From Vibrio viridaestus (lineage in GTDB: Bacteria > Pseudomonadota > Gammaproteobacteria > Enterobacterales > Vibrionaceae), in assembly GCF_003856525.1 (NCBI RefSeq), contig NZ_RJVQ01000006.1, positions 153,369 through 217,368 of the forward strand: a stretch of DNA of 64,000 nt, written 5' to 3'. Below are positions 30,209-40,275 of the stretch, one piece after another. A program made the position numbers and the translations under genes. Position 1 is the first letter of the stretch, and every line of letters begins with the position of its first letter. The notes below the pieces were generated by a model. That model did no database searches and was not told the origin of the DNA. It was given only the letters and a program-made list of their open reading frames with translations.

Positions 30209-31924
30209 TTAGCTCAATTGAGATTGGATAAACTCAACAATGTTATCCATAGCGACTACTGATTTTTCGCCATCGCGACGATTCTTATATTCGAAGTTAC
30301 CTTCGTCCATACTGCGCTCACCGATGATAATAGTATGAGGAACACCAATAAGTTCCATATCAGAGAACATAACGCCAGGACGTTCTTTACGATCATCAAA
30401 TAACACGTCAATGCCTTTTGCTGTCAGTTCTTCATAAAGTTTTTCTGCAGCAGCCTGAACACGTTCGGATTTATGCATGTTCATTGGAACAATTGCAACG
30501 GTAAATGGTGCAATTGCATCTGGCCAAACAATACCGTATTTGTCGTTGTTCTGTTCGATAGCAGCAGCTACGACACGAGATACCCCGATACCATAACAGC
30601 CCATTTCTAGAATGACATTTTTACCGTCAGGACCAAGAACGCCACAGTTCATTTTCTCAGAATAGTTAGTACCTAACTGGAAAATATGTCCGACTTCGAT
30701 ACCACGTTTGAATTGGAGAGTACCTTTGCCACACGGACTTGGATCGCCTTCGACAACATTACGAATATCTTCGACTCTACCGAGTTCGACATCACGACCC
30801 CAGTTGATACCGAAGTAATGTTTACCATCGATATTTGCACCGGCACCGAAATCACTCATTACAGCAACGGTACGATCAACGATAAATGGTAATTTGAGTC
30901 CAACAGGACCTAAAGAACCAGGACCCGCACCAATTAGCGCACGGATTTCCTCTTCATTCGCCATCTCTAGCGGTGAAGCCACTTCTTTAAGGTTTTCTGC
31001 TTTAACTTCGTTTAGCTCGTGGTCACCGCGAACAAGTAGCGCGATGATATCTGCATCGATTTCGTCTGATGCTTTAACGAATAATGTTTTAATCGTTTTT
31101 TCAATCGGTAAACCGTGTTTTTCAACAAGGTCTGCAATGGTTTTTGCGTTAGGAGTTTCAACCAGAGTCATTTCTTGAGTTGGCGCTTGCAGCGGTTGTG
31201 CTGGAGCAAGTGCTTCTGCTTTTTCAAGGTTCGCTGCATAGTCTGACTCGGTAGAGAATGCGATTAGATCTTCACCACTTTCAGCAAGTACGTGGAACTC
31301 TTGTGAGCCGCTACCGCCGATTGCACCGCTATCGGCTAATACTGGACGGTAATCCAAGCCCATTCGGTTGAATGCCTTACAGTACGCATCATGCATTGCA
31401 TCGTAGGATTTCTGTAGTCCTTCTTTATCAATGTCGAAGCTGTAAGCATCCATCATTGAGAATTCACGTGCGCGCATTACACCAAAACGAGGGCGTCTTT
31501 CGTCACGGAATTTAGTTTGAATCTGGTACAGGTTAAGAGGAAGTTGTTTATAAGAACTGACTTCGTTACGCACGAGGTTAGTAATCACTTCCTCAGCCGT
31601 TGGGCTAAGTACGAACGGACGAGTATGGCGGTCAGTAAAGCGAAGTAGTTCTGGTCCCATTTTTTCAGAACGACCAGTCTCTTCCCAAAGTTCAAACGGC
31701 TGCACTACGGGCATTAGAGTTTCAATTGCCCCTGCATTGTCGATCTCTTCACGAACAATATTTTCGACTTTACGCAGAACACGTAGACCCGTTGGTAGCC
31801 AGGTATATAGGCCTGAAGCTAGCTTACGAATCATACCTGCACGCAGCATAAGCTGGTGGCTTACGATTTCCGCGTCGTTTGGAGTCTCCTTCAGAGTAGA
31901 AAGAAGATATTTACTGGTACGCAT
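30209..31924 (-). CDS. proS: Prolyl-tRNA synthetase
   Basis: This class II synthetase charges tRNA-Pro. The 571-residue bacterial-type protein has motif 2 around [25 protein letters not shown], an inserted YbaK-like editing domain (about 230-390, with [11 protein letters not shown] and [12 protein letters not shown]), motif 3 in [18 protein letters not shown], and the C-terminal anticodon-binding domain ([18 protein letters not shown]). The length is normal. It stands alone with its own terminator. Confidence 0.98.
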   Translation of the reverse strand: MRTSKYLLSTLKETPNDAEIVSHQLMLRAGMIRKLASGLYTWLPTGLRVLRKVENIVREEIDNAGAIETLMPVVQPFELWEETGRSEKMGPELLRFTDRHTRPFVLSPTAEEVITNLVRNEVSSYKQLPLNLYQIQTKFRDERRPRFGVMRAREFSMMDAYSFDIDKEGLQKSYDAMHDAYCKAFNRMGLDYRPVLADSGAIGGSGSQEFHVLAESGEDLIAFSTESDYAANLEKAEALAPAQPLQAPTQEMTLVETPNAKTIADLVEKHGLPIEKTIKTLFVKASDEIDADIIALLVRGDHELNEVKAENLKEVASPLEMANEEEIRALIGAGPGSLGPVGLKLPFIVDRTVAVMSDFGAGANIDGKHYFGINWGRDVELGRVEDIRNVVEGDPSPCGKGTLQFKRGIEVGHIFQLGTNYSEKMNCGVLGPDGKNVILEMGCYGIGVSRVVAAAIEQNNDKYGIVWPDAIAPFTVAIVPMNMHKSERVQAAAEKLYEELTAKGIDVLFDDRKERPGVMFSDMELIGVPHTIIIGERSMDEGNFEYKNRRDGEKSVVAMDNIVEFIQSQLS

Positions 31925-32025
31925 GTATGGTATCCGTTCATTAAGTTATTAATACATCCCGTTAACCATACTAGATTAAGGGGATTCTCTATTTAGCCGC
32001 TTATGATATCAGTCATTTGCATCTG

Positions 32026-32724
32026 TCAAAAGCGTTCAATCGCAGTAACCGTAACAATTTGGTCGGTTACGATAAACTTTACGTTCAAATCAAAAAGGTG
32101 AACCGCGTATTCTTTCGGATCGGGTTTATTATGTTTGTAAGCGGGTCTTGGATCCTGAGCCAGTACTTCACTGATGACAGACTTTTTATGAGCGGATTCT
32201 GGCATCTGTTCTAATGCCTTTTTTGCTACTTCACTAAAGATGACATTTTGCAGTGTCAGTGGACGCTCACTCGCATATCCGCCGTTAGCATCTACAATCG
32301 AATCGGAGTAGGGAATGTAGGGTTTGATATCAATAACTGGGGTTTGATCCACTAAGTCAACATTACCCAAACAAATAAAAAATTGCTCTCCATGCTGTTC
32401 CACCCCTTTCAGTTCGACAGCTGACATACCAATTCCGTTAGGACGAAATGTTGCACGCGAGGCAAATACACCAATACGTTCATTTCCACCTAAGCGAGGA
32501 GGTCTTACGGTCGGCTTCCATCCAGCTTCTAGGTTTTGATCAAATAAGAATAGAACCCAAAGATGGCTGAATTGCTCTATGCCACGCACAGACTCTGCAC
32601 AATTAGCGGTACCTAATAGTTTGATTCTGGAGGTCGCAGAAGGCGCCAAACCTGGCTGGCGTGGTACGGCAAATTTCTCCTTGAAAGGCGTTTCCATTAC
32701 GCCGATAGGGTCGATTGAAAACAT
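32026..32724 (-). CDS. trmO: tRNA (N6-threonylcarbamoyladenosine-37-N6)-methyltransferase TrmO
   Basis: This enzyme methylates t6A37 in tRNA-Thr using S-adenosylmethionine. The 232-residue protein has the TsaA/YaeB signature: SIDPIGVMETPFKEKFAVPRQP at the start, HLWVLFLFDQN, RATFRPNGIGMSAVEL and DIKPYIPYSDSI. The C-terminal part (DPRPAYKHN and the following strand) is also of the family. It is next to proS as in E. coli. It follows the DUF188 gene by three bases, so the two are co-transcribed. Confidence 0.93.
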   Translation of the reverse strand: MFSIDPIGVMETPFKEKFAVPRQPGLAPSATSRIKLLGTANCAESVRGIEQFSHLWVLFLFDQNLEAGWKPTVRPPRLGGNERIGVFASRATFRPNGIGMSAVELKGVEQHGEQFFICLGNVDLVDQTPVIDIKPYIPYSDSIVDANGGYASERPLTLQNVIFSEVAKKALEQMPESAHKKSVISEVLAQDPRPAYKHNKPDPKEYAVHLFDLNVKFIVTDQIVTVTAIERF

Positions 32725-32727
32725 AAA

Positions 32728-33189
32728 TTATGAATTCTGAGGCTTATTATATTTGGCTAGTACTCTATCAAGGTGACCAGCAAAAGCTCGCTTATCTGCC
32801 TGAGATAGGGCACTGGGACCGCCAGTTTGGATACCACTAGAGCGCATTGTATCCATAAAATCTCGGATATTTAGGCGTGATTTTATGTTATCGGGGGTAA
32901 ACCATTCGCCTCTCGGGCTAAGTGCCATGGCTTTCTTTTCTATCACATCGTTGGCTAGTGGGATATCAGATGTAATGACTAATTCACCTTCGCTAACACG
33001 TTTGGCTATCTCGTTATCCGCGACATCAAACCCGCTCTCCACTTGTAGCATGACGATATTTTGTCTTTTGGGTAAAGGGATTGAGTGGTTTGCGACGAAG
33101 GTACATAAGATACCGGTGCGCTCTGCTGCTTTGGTAATGGTTTCTCTGATCGCTTTTGGACAAGCGTCGGCATCAACCCATATTTTCAT
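32728..33189 (-). CDS. YaiI/YqxD family protein (DUF188, UPF0178)
   Basis: The 153-residue protein begins [17 protein letters not shown] with the family's acidic-cysteine motif, then [17 protein letters not shown] and ALSPRGEWF. The fold is related to PIN/NYN nucleases, and conserved aspartates are in place, but no function is established. It is second in a three-gene unit, two bases after the coiled-coil protein and three bases before trmO. Confidence 0.9.
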   Translation of the reverse strand: MKIWVDADACPKAIRETITKAAERTGILCTFVANHSIPLPKRQNIVMLQVESGFDVADNEIAKRVSEGELVITSDIPLANDVIEKKAMALSPRGEWFTPDNIKSRLNIRDFMDTMRSSGIQTGGPSALSQADKRAFAGHLDRVLAKYNKPQNS

Positions 33190-33191
33190 GA

Positions 33192-33482
33192 CTACTGTTT
33201 CTCTATTAATTTTTCGAGTTGGTTAACACGGGCAAGCAGTTCACTTACCTGAGATTCAAGTCCAGCAATTCTTTGCTCAGTGCTTGGCCCTGATGAACGG
33301 TTTACCTCGACTTTAGGTACTCGGTTCGATGATTTCCATATTTTTAGAGCCGAAATGATAGCGGGAATCGGAGCTGGCGTTGCCAATCGAGCTTTGATAA
33401 GCGCAGTTGTTGGCTCTTTTCCTTCACTAACTAACTGATTAATAATAGATTCTAAGTCTTTTGTAATATCTAGAGCTGACAT
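33192..33482 (-). CDS. KfrA-like N-terminal domain protein with coiled-coil tail
   Basis: This 96-residue protein has a helical N-terminal half ([20 protein letters not shown], then TTALIKARL) reminiscent of the KfrA DNA-binding domain and a C-terminal heptad coiled coil ([20 protein letters not shown]). It is the first gene of the unit leading to trmO. The DNA-binding role is inferred from resemblance only. The upstream region on the other side carries the VarA box of csrB. Confidence 0.68.
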   Translation of the reverse strand: MSALDITKDLESIINQLVSEGKEPTTALIKARLATPAPIPAIISALKIWKSSNRVPKVEVNRSSGPSTEQRIAGLESQVSELLARVNQLEKLIEKQ

Positions 33483-33550
33483 ATATTTCCCTCATGTACT
33501 TAGCGCCTATTTTAATCACAAATGACGAGTAACAAAAGCGCCAGCTAGCT

Positions 33551-33568
33551 TGTAAGATATATCTTACA
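33551..33568. promoter_or_regulatory. VarA/UvrY/GacA binding site upstream of csrB
   Basis: TGTAAGATATATCTTACA is a perfect GacA-family box (TGTAAG-N6-CTTACA). A second half-site TGTAAG starts at 33574. The box is about 168 bases before the predicted csrB start, the spacing usual for upstream activating sites of csrB/rsm RNAs. Confidence 0.92.
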
Positions 33569-33727
33569 TAATGTGTAAGATATACATGCTTTTTGCTGGC
33601 TAAAAATGCAACTAAAATTATCATATATATTTGATATTTATAATTATTGTTCCTGATTTTTTATTGTGAAGGTTTTATCAATATTTCGTTCTGGTTGCGT
33701 AAAATCTCAAAGAGGATAAATTGATCG

Positions 33728-34020
33728 TGTCGAAGGGAAACGGCTTCTAAAACAGGATTTATACTCTCTGGACAGAGAGTTGAAGGACCAACATCAGGAT
33801 GATGTCAAGGAAACCGCTCAAGGATCAAGTGATGCGAGCTGAATGGATTTCAGCGTCATGGAAGAGAGGACACCGCTAGGATAGCGATGCTCGGAAGAAG
33901 AAGTTGATGGATTTCAACGCATAAAAATACATGACAGACAGGCAGGACGCAAAAATTGTAGCTGGATTGCTGCACTTTAAGACCAGACCCCGTTACCGCT
34001 TCGGTAGCGGGGTTTTCCTT
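33728..34020 (+). ncRNA. csrB: CsrB-family regulatory RNA (CsrA antagonist)
   Basis: The region has no reading frame but holds 15 GGA motifs, many in hairpin loops, such as CATCAGGATGATG, CGCTAGGATAGCG and GTTGATGGATTTCAAC. These are binding sites for the translational regulator CsrA, which the RNA sequesters. A GTAGCTGGATTGCTGC stretch near the end matches E. coli CsrB. The 3' end is an intrinsic terminator: 11-pair stem 33988-34012 with loop CTT, then TTTTCCTTT. The 5' end is estimated from a -10-like GATAAA at 33715-33720; there is no good -35, as expected for an activated promoter with a VarA box upstream. Vibrios usually have several such RNAs, so the letter (B, C or D) is uncertain. Confidence 0.93.
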
Positions 34021-34135
34021 TATCGGTTTTGAGACATTTTCTAGTGAAATAGAGGTTTTCTCAGTTCGATTCTGGAGTTACACTTGCGCCGATTTTTATA
34101 CCCACTATTTGCTATCAGCAAAACAAGGATTGTTT

Positions 34136-34624
34136 GTGACAATTGCAACGAAAAGGGCTTTGATGCTTCCGTATACGGAATTGTTTGAGTCAAATTTCTT
34201 AATGCTAAATTGCTGCACTAAAAACAGAACCTTCCTCGATGGACCGCTAACTGTTGCAAGTGCGCGAGACCTATTCCATAGCCTTTTAGAATCTACGGAT
34301 ACTTTTGCTATGGCTGTTGTCGATAACTACAATCGTGAGTACATCGGCCATATCCAGCTGTCCTTAAGTAAAGGGATTGGTGATCTACTGTTTATTTTTG
34401 ATAAAGCGTACTGGGGTCGTGGATACGCCTACGAAACTCTCAAATCTTACATTCCTAACGTGTGTTCCCGTTTTTCTCTCACAGAAATAACAGCGACTGT
34501 CCAGGAACAAAATCTAGCCGCTACTAAGTTGTTGAGTAAATTAGGATTTAAGAGTAGTCAGCGTCGTAAAAACGTATACACATTTACATGCGATGTGGTG
34601 GAATCCAGAACGACTGCGCTCTAA
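34136..34624 (+). CDS. GNAT family N-acetyltransferase
   Basis: This 162-residue protein of the RimJ/RimL type shows ATKRALMLPYTE at the start, a beta-4/acetyl-CoA region at DLLFIFDKAYWGRGYAYETLKSYI (GRGYA is the pyrophosphate loop) and the C-terminal NLAATKLLSKLGFK motif. It probably acetylates an N-terminus or small amine; the substrate is unknown. GTG 34136 is the start because AAGGA lies six bases before it; an upstream TTG has no ribosome site. The last 41 bases overlap the convergent DUF3301 gene. Confidence 0.8.
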   Translation: MTIATKRALMLPYTELFESNFLMLNCCTKNRTFLDGPLTVASARDLFHSLLESTDTFAMAVVDNYNREYIGHIQLSLSKGIGDLLFIFDKAYWGRGYAYETLKSYIPNVCSRFSLTEITATVQEQNLAATKLLSKLGFKSSQRRKNVYTFTCDVVESRTTAL

Positions 34625-34877
34625 AGCCTACCATATCCAAATAGCCCGTATAGCAATCGTCGCCTGTCGAAGAAAATTCAAATTGATAGCGTGTGTGCCA
34701 AAACCATTGATCACCGCGTTTGAATCTGTGTCCAGCTCTGGCAACACTGATTACCTGCAAACCTAAAGACTCACACTTTATTCCAATTTGGCGTCTGGCC
34801 ACTTCGTTCTGTTTACTCTGTTGCCAAAAAAGATAACAAAACAAACTGAGCAAAAGAATCCAGATGAGTGCAGTCAT
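34584..34877 (-). CDS. DUF3301 family membrane-anchored protein
   Basis: The 97-residue protein has one N-terminal membrane helix (ALIWILLLSLFCYLFW), then QSKQNEVARRQIGIKCESLGLQ and a tryptophan-rich part (GDQWFWHTRYQFEFS) typical of DUF3301. The function is unknown. It follows the DUF3549 gene by five bases, so the two form a unit. Its 3' end overlaps the GNAT gene on the other strand. Confidence 0.85.
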   Translation of the reverse strand: MTALIWILLLSLFCYLFWQQSKQNEVARRQIGIKCESLGLQVISVARAGHRFKRGDQWFWHTRYQFEFSSTGDDCYTGYLDMVGFRAQSFWIPPHRM

Positions 34878-34882
34878 GTATT

Positions 34883-35920
34883 TTAACCTTTTGCTGCTTG
34901 CTGAAGGGCGGTTAGAGCTAAACGTAACTCATCGGTAGCATCGGAATGCAACAGCGTTAAAAAGACATGTCTAAGCTGAGGTTGCATCACCAAGTCAGCG
35001 AACAGTTGATTGAAGAATGCTTGTTGCTTAGTTTGCGCCAATCGGATGAGAAATTGCTGTGCGAGTATAGGATCACGTAACGCAGAAAAGCTTCTTCCTG
35101 CAATTGCAATCAACATTTCCTGATGGCATAAATCCTGGTTATCGAGAACCTGACTTGTTGCTTGGTTTAGCCATTGTTCTTTTGCTCCGGCAAGCGAGCG
35201 AAGATAGGCTGCGAGCATGAAAATATCAATCTCTTGTTTAGCGAGTTCTTTTTCGAACAAATCATAGATAGTCTCCGCCAAAGAATCCGGTATTTCTATA
35301 TGTTCTAAAACTCCAAGCAAGGCGTATTTCGGTGTTTCTGGAATATGGCGTAAGGCCTTTTTTACATGAACGGAATTGTGTTCTTGATTGAGTCTGGCAC
35401 ATACGTCTGCCATACCTTGTAAGCCAACAGTTTGCCAATTGTCCCAGCCTGGCCCACCTTTGAGATAGTGCTGTGCGTGTTCATAGTATTGGCTGCAGGC
35501 GATGTTAAGATCTGCTCGTAGAATGCTATGAAAGACGGCAAGCCTTTCTTCCGCGGGTTTAAAGGTATAGGGGTTGTTTGCGAGCTTTTCCTGTTGATCT
35601 TCACTCAGTGTTTCCGTGAGACGAGAACCCATTGCTTCAACGACGTATTTTAGAAACTGACCAATATCACTTGCCTTGATCAAGCCACGTTCATCTAAAT
35701 CAAATTTGAGAAACCATATCCACGGTTCTTTCTGCTCATTCCAGTATGCAATAGCCAAATGAGCCTTGCGCTGCATCGGAGCTGGATAGGGAGCATGACC
35801 CGCTTCTATTCGAGAAAAATCACTGTTTTCAATTTGAGTGACCCGACGGCTAAGATCAAAAATTACATATTGGCAGCCACTTTGGTTAAGAAGCTCTGTG
35901 AGTGTCGTGATTTTGTTCAT
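34883..35920 (-). CDS. DUF3549 family protein
   Basis: This 345-residue cytoplasmic protein (start MNKITTLTELLNQSG) has no membrane segment; its C-terminal half is made of alanine- and leucine-rich helices resembling HEAT-like repeats. It belongs to a gammaproteobacterial family of unknown function (DUF3549). ATG 35920 is preferred; a longer frame reaching 36025 would overlap the divergent yqcC gene and has unrelated sequence. It is first in a unit with DUF3301. Confidence 0.83.
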   Translation of the reverse strand: MNKITTLTELLNQSGCQYVIFDLSRRVTQIENSDFSRIEAGHAPYPAPMQRKAHLAIAYWNEQKEPWIWFLKFDLDERGLIKASDIGQFLKYVVEAMGSRLTETLSEDQQEKLANNPYTFKPAEERLAVFHSILRADLNIACSQYYEHAQHYLKGGPGWDNWQTVGLQGMADVCARLNQEHNSVHVKKALRHIPETPKYALLGVLEHIEIPDSLAETIYDLFEKELAKQEIDIFMLAAYLRSLAGAKEQWLNQATSQVLDNQDLCHQEMLIAIAGRSFSALRDPILAQQFLIRLAQTKQQAFFNQLFADLVMQPQLRHVFLTLLHSDATDELRLALTALQQAAKG

Positions 35921-36001
35921 TTGAATAACAGTTTCTCTGAGTATGTCGTAAATAAATGGTATTCTAAGCGCCATTTTCAAGTCCGGAGTCGAAATTAGCG
36001 C

Positions 36002-36325
36002 ATGACCAGCCAATATTCTACCCATATTCGAGATTTATTACATAATTTAAGGGATGAGTTAATTGCTATTGGCCTGTGGGAGCAATCTCCTCCAGACAAG
36101 GAAAAGCTACTCAGCACAACGCCATTCGCGATGGATACGCTTGCTCCTCATCAGTGGTTACAGTGGATATTTATTCCTAAGATGTTTGTAGCTATCGATA
36201 ACCGTTCTGTACCAAAAGGTTTTGCAGTAGCACCTTATTTTTCTGAGTGTTGGAAAGATAATCGTGACATGAGCGCAGTGTTAGTTGTATTGGAAGAAAT
36301 TGATGGAGCCAGTTCATCGTGTTAG
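36002..36325 (+). CDS. yqcC: YqcC family protein (DUF446)
   Basis: The 107-residue helical protein has the YqcC blocks LRDELIAIGLWEQSPP, STTPFAMDTLAPHQWLQWIFIPKM and LPKGFAVAPYF-like KGFAVAPYFSE. The function is unknown. It is paired with truC, whose start overlaps its end by seven bases, the same pair as in E. coli, so a link to tRNA modification is possible. Confidence 0.92.
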   Translation: MTSQYSTHIRDLLHNLRDELIAIGLWEQSPPDKEKLLSTTPFAMDTLAPHQWLQWIFIPKMFVAIDNRSVPKGFAVAPYFSECWKDNRDMSAVLVVLEEIDGASSSC

Positions 36326-37035
36326 AGATTGTTTATCAGGATCCCTATATTATTGCCGTTAATAAACCGGCTGGAATGTTAGTACACCGCTCGTGGCTAG
36401 ACAAACATGAGACCGAGTTTGTTATGCAAACACTGCGTGATCAGATTGGTCAGCATGTCTTTCCGTTGCACCGTTTAGACAGACCGACATCGGGTGTATT
36501 GATTTTTGCTTTATCGAGTGAGTACGCATCGAAAATGATGCCAATGTTTGCCGAGCATGCGATGGAGAAAGTCTATCACGCTGTGGTTAGAGGATGGATT
36601 GAGCAGGCCGATATACTCGATTATCCGCTAAAAGAAGAACTGGATAAGATTGCCGATAAGTTTGCCAAGCAAAATAAAGAAGCACAATCAGCTATAACAG
36701 GATATCGCCCTTTGGCGAAGGTGGAAGTTCCATTGTCGACCGGACGCTTTCCAACATCGCGTTACTCGCTGATAGAAATGAAACCTAAAACAGGGCGTAA
36801 ACATCAGCTAAGACGGCATATGCATCATTTAAGTCATCCTATTATTGGCGATACGACTCATGGTGACGGTAAGCATAACCGACTTTTCCGTGAGTACTAT
36901 GATTGTCATCGCTTGTTATTGCATGCCAGTGAGCTGTCATTTGTTCATCCGATGACTGGTGAAAACGTAACGATAGCGGCAGGGTTTGATGAGACCTGGC
37001 AGAATTTATTTGAAGAATTTCAATGGAAGATATAA
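36319..37035 (+). CDS. truC: tRNA pseudouridine-65 synthase TruC
   Basis: This RluA-family enzyme makes pseudouridine 65 in tRNA-Ile1 and tRNA-Asp. The 238-residue protein has the catalytic aspartate in HRLDRPTSGVLIF near residue 54, NKPAGMLVHRS near the start, and KTGRKHQLRRHM near 160. It uses a GTG start (GGAG ten bases upstream) inside the end of yqcC. It is followed by a terminator. Confidence 0.94.
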   Translation: MLEIVYQDPYIIAVNKPAGMLVHRSWLDKHETEFVMQTLRDQIGQHVFPLHRLDRPTSGVLIFALSSEYASKMMPMFAEHAMEKVYHAVVRGWIEQADILDYPLKEELDKIADKFAKQNKEAQSAITGYRPLAKVEVPLSTGRFPTSRYSLIEMKPKTGRKHQLRRHMHHLSHPIIGDTTHGDGKHNRLFREYYDCHRLLLHASELSFVHPMTGENVTIAAGFDETWQNLFEEFQWKI

Positions 37036-37059
37036 AAAATCCCCAGCCGGGGATTTTTT
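37034..37059. terminator. Bidirectional terminator between truC and dxs
   Basis: AAAAATCCCC and GGGGATTTTT form a ten-pair stem with a loop of four to five bases and A/T-tracts on both sides, ending truC and the convergent dxs operon. Confidence 0.92.
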
Positions 37060-37060
37060 C

Positions 37061-38917
37061 TTAATAACTTTTTATGGCTTGAAGAATGCCTTTGCCATCC
37101 AGCCCCAGTTCTTCATGCAGTTCTTGTTGCGTTCCCTGATGAATGAACTGATCCGGTAAGCCTAGGTTCAGCACTGGCTTAATGCACTTAGCTTTCATCA
37201 TAAACTCAACGACAGCAGAGCCTGCGCCACCAGCAATTGCATTTTCTTCTATGGTTACGATGAGATCGTGCTCTTTTGCCAACTCTTGGATTAGAGCTTC
37301 ATCGAGAGGTTTAACAAAACGCATATCGGCGACAGTTGCATTAAGTTCTTCAGCCGCTTCTAACGCATTCGGTAGAAGTGTACCAAAACTCAGTATTGCG
37401 ACTTTTTTCCCAGTTCTAATGATACGGCCTTTACCGATAGGCAACGCCGTAAATTCGGTTTCGGGAACAACACCAATTCCGCTTCCTCTCGGGTAACGCA
37501 CGGCGCTTGGACCTTGATGTTGATGACCCGTGTAAAGCATCTGACGACATTCATTTTCATCACTCGGTGCCATGACAACCAGATTAGGTACACAGCGCAA
37601 AAAGCTCAGATCAAATGCACCCTGGTGCGTCTGTCCATCAGCACCGACTAACCCAGCTCGGTCAATGGCAAACATCACAGGTAAATCCATAATGGCAACA
37701 TCATGGATCAATTGGTCGTAACCGCGTTGCAAAAATGTCGAATAGATGGCTACGATGGGATGGTATCCACCAATCGCCATACCGCTCGCCAGTGTGACCG
37801 CATGCTGCTCTGCGATAGCTACATCAAAATACTGTTGGGGAAACTCTTTGGAGAATTTCACCATACCAGACCCTTCTCTCATGGCTGGAGTAATCGCCAT
37901 TAGTTTGGGGTCAACTTTCGCCATATCACACAGAAATTCGCCAAAGATCTTAGAAAATGTTGGCTTAGAACTCGTTGCTTTGGGAAGCGTGCCATGGCTA
38001 GGGTCAAACTTAGGTACGGCGTGATAACCGATAGGATCTTTTTCTGCCGGAGCGTGACCTTTTCCCTTTTTCGTCATGATATGAAGAAACTGCGGGCCTT
38101 TGAGTTCACGCATGTTTTTCAGTGTTTTGACTAATTCAACCACATCATGACCATCAACGGGTCCAATGTAGTTAAAACCAAGCTCTTCGAACATTGTACC
38201 CGGAACAACCATTCCTTTTAGATGCTCTTCGGTCTTCTTCACTAATTCTTTAATTGGAGGAATCCCAGATAGAACTTTTTTGCCCCCTTCGCGAATAGAG
38301 GTATAAAAATTCCCAGAAAGAAGTTGTGCAAGGTGGTTGTTTAACGCGCCAACGTTTTCAGAAATAGACATCTCATTATCGTTGAGAATAATGAGCATGT
38401 CGGGGTGAATATCACCTGCGTGATTCATCGCTTCAAACGCCATTCCCGCAGTAATTGCGCCATCTCCTATTACCCCCACGACTCGGCGAGACTTGCCTTC
38501 TTTCCCTGCTGCGACAGCCATGCCTAAAGCCGCACTGATTGATGTAGATGAGTGTCCGACCGACAATGTGTCGTACTCACTTTCTTCTCTCCAGGGGAAC
38601 GGGTGCAAACCATCTTTCTGTCTGATCGTTGCCATTTTTTCACGACGACCCGTCAGAATTTTATGAGGATAAGCCTGGTGACCAACATCCCAGATCAAGC
38701 GATCAAATGGGGTGTTGTAGACGTAATGAAGGGCAACGGTGAGCTCCACTGCTCCAAGTCCCGATGCTAAATGTCCACTTGACTGACTAACTGAGTTGAG
38801 CAGATAAGTACGTAACTCATCACAGAGCTTAGGTAAGGCTTCCTTTGGTAAGGATCTTAGCTCATCTGGTGTATTTGCCAGAGCCAGTGTTGGATACTTT
38901 GAAATATCAAGGGTCAT
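37061..38917 (-). CDS. dxs: 1-deoxy-D-xylulose-5-phosphate synthase
   Basis: This thiamine-diphosphate enzyme joins pyruvate and glyceraldehyde 3-phosphate, the first step of the MEP isoprenoid pathway. The 618-residue protein has the cofactor motif [18 protein letters not shown] ending with LNDNEMSI (about 150-187), a central transketolase domain with the catalytic glutamate in [15 protein letters not shown] and [15 protein letters not shown], and a C-terminal domain. It is the last gene of xseB-ispA-dxs, 21 bases after ispA, the same order as in E. coli. Confidence 0.98.
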   Translation of the reverse strand: MTLDISKYPTLALANTPDELRSLPKEALPKLCDELRTYLLNSVSQSSGHLASGLGAVELTVALHYVYNTPFDRLIWDVGHQAYPHKILTGRREKMATIRQKDGLHPFPWREESEYDTLSVGHSSTSISAALGMAVAAGKEGKSRRVVGVIGDGAITAGMAFEAMNHAGDIHPDMLIILNDNEMSISENVGALNNHLAQLLSGNFYTSIREGGKKVLSGIPPIKELVKKTEEHLKGMVVPGTMFEELGFNYIGPVDGHDVVELVKTLKNMRELKGPQFLHIMTKKGKGHAPAEKDPIGYHAVPKFDPSHGTLPKATSSKPTFSKIFGEFLCDMAKVDPKLMAITPAMREGSGMVKFSKEFPQQYFDVAIAEQHAVTLASGMAIGGYHPIVAIYSTFLQRGYDQLIHDVAIMDLPVMFAIDRAGLVGADGQTHQGAFDLSFLRCVPNLVVMAPSDENECRQMLYTGHQHQGPSAVRYPRGSGIGVVPETEFTALPIGKGRIIRTGKKVAILSFGTLLPNALEAAEELNATVADMRFVKPLDEALIQELAKEHDLIVTIEENAIAGGAGSAVVEFMMKAKCIKPVLNLGLPDQFIHQGTQQELHEELGLDGKGILQAIKSY

Positions 38918-38938
38918 AATTTGGCGCTAATTATCTTA

Positions 38939-39820
38939 TTAGTTCTTGCGCTCGACGACATATCGGGCGAATTGTTCGAGTGATTCTGTGTTGTAAGGAA
39001 TGGATTCCAGTGCTTTAAGTGCCTCCTCTAGGAGTGCCTGAGCTTTATTTTGTGCACCGTCTAATCCTAACAACAGAGGATACGTACTTTTATTCAGCTT
39101 ACAATCTGAACCCTGTGGCTTACCAAGGGTTTCAGTGTCACTAATGATGTCTAGGATATCATCTTGTACCTGAAACGCTAAACCTATTGCTCGAGAAAAT
39201 GAATCAAGCTGAGGCAAAACCGCGACGCCTTTCTCCCCGGCAGCGAATGCACCTAACTTGATTGCACAACTTATGAGCGCGCCAGTCTTGTTTCGATGAA
39301 TCTCTTCTAATTGTTCGAGGCTAACCTGCTGATTTTCTGCTTCCAGATCAAGTGCCTGACCAAGGCACATACCATTTGCTCCTGACGCAGAAGCCAGCGC
39401 TTTGATCATTTCAATTCGTTTTGTTTCGCCTTCAGCCGACAAAGTTCCTTCGGAAAGGATAGTGAAAGCAAGCGTCTGTAAGGCATCGCCAGTTAAAACA
39501 GCCGTCGCTTCATCAAATTTTATATGGCAAGTTTGGTGGCCACGGCGTAACTCGTCGTCATCCATCGCTGGCAGGTCATCGTGGATGAGTGAATAAGCAT
39601 GAATACATTCGATTGCTGATGCTGGCGTATCCAAATCACTCACATCGCATCCCAACATTTGTCCCGTGATATAAACCAAGTAAGGTCTAGCTCGTTTCCC
39701 ACCTAAAAGAAGTCCGTAGCGCATTGCCTGAATAAGAGACTGATTTTGATGAGGAAGTGTATCTAGCCAATGATCCAATTGTTGATTATTTCTTTCCTGA
39801 AACTGTACGAGGTTTTCCAT
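38939..39820 (-). CDS. ispA: Farnesyl diphosphate synthase (geranyltranstransferase)
   Basis: This enzyme condenses isopentenyl diphosphate with dimethylallyl and geranyl diphosphate to farnesyl diphosphate. The 293-residue protein shows the two aspartate-rich metal sites: HDDLPAMDDDELRRG with the four-residue spacing of bacterial FPP synthases, and FQVQDDILDI. GGKRARPYLVY near the start is also conserved. It lies three bases after xseB in the isoprenoid operon. Confidence 0.97.
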   Translation of the reverse strand: MENLVQFQERNNQQLDHWLDTLPHQNQSLIQAMRYGLLLGGKRARPYLVYITGQMLGCDVSDLDTPASAIECIHAYSLIHDDLPAMDDDELRRGHQTCHIKFDEATAVLTGDALQTLAFTILSEGTLSAEGETKRIEMIKALASASGANGMCLGQALDLEAENQQVSLEQLEEIHRNKTGALISCAIKLGAFAAGEKGVAVLPQLDSFSRAIGLAFQVQDDILDIISDTETLGKPQGSDCKLNKSTYPLLLGLDGAQNKAQALLEEALKALESIPYNTESLEQFARYVVERKN

Positions 39821-39823
39821 AGC

Positions 39824-40087
39824 CTATTCAGACTCCGAGCCTTGCTCTGTTGTCGGAACAACAAAATCAGCCAAAGGAGCATCATCACTATTGCTCATCA
39901 GAATTTGAACTCTCTGTTCTGCTTCAGATAGCTTCGCTTGTCCAGCTCTTGCCAGAGCTATACCCCGTTCAAATTTATTCAGAGCTTCATCTAGAGATAG
40001 ATCTCCCGTCTCGAGTTGATTAACCAAGGAATCGAGCTCTTCAACAGTTGCCTCGTAAGACATATTTTCAGGTTTTTTGCTTGCCAT
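39824..40087 (-). CDS. xseB: Exodeoxyribonuclease VII small subunit
   Basis: This 87-residue subunit forms exonuclease VII with XseA, which degrades single-stranded DNA. It has the family pattern MSYEATVEELDSLVNQLE, GDLSLDEALNKFERGIAL and LSEAEQRV, forming a two-helix coil, with an acidic tail. It is the first gene of the operon with ispA and dxs, an arrangement common to gammaproteobacteria although the roles are unrelated. Confidence 0.96.
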   Translation of the reverse strand: MASKKPENMSYEATVEELDSLVNQLETGDLSLDEALNKFERGIALARAGQAKLSEAEQRVQILMSNSDDAPLADFVVPTTEQGSESE

Positions 40088-40275
40088 AACGCGTATCGAT
40101 ATAAAAGTTTGTTGGAAAGTTACCCTAGGGGAAAGGGATGGTCAAATTTAACTGACAGCATTCTAGAGGAACTATGTTCACTATATTCTACTAAAAATGA
40201 AATGTAATGTGATTTTCTTGGACGAATAAGTATAAACTTATTGAGAAGTTATGTGATGTGATCCAACAATTTAAT

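Noticed and set aside
33439-33624. 61-codon leftward frame covering the VarA box
   Set aside because: It overlaps the start of the coiled-coil gene and the regulatory box, has no good ribosome site and an unlikely composition.
33728-34020. Regularly spaced GGA-containing short repeats as a CRISPR-like array
   Set aside because: The repeats are only GGA motifs in different stems with irregular spacing and end in a terminator, which is the CsrB pattern.
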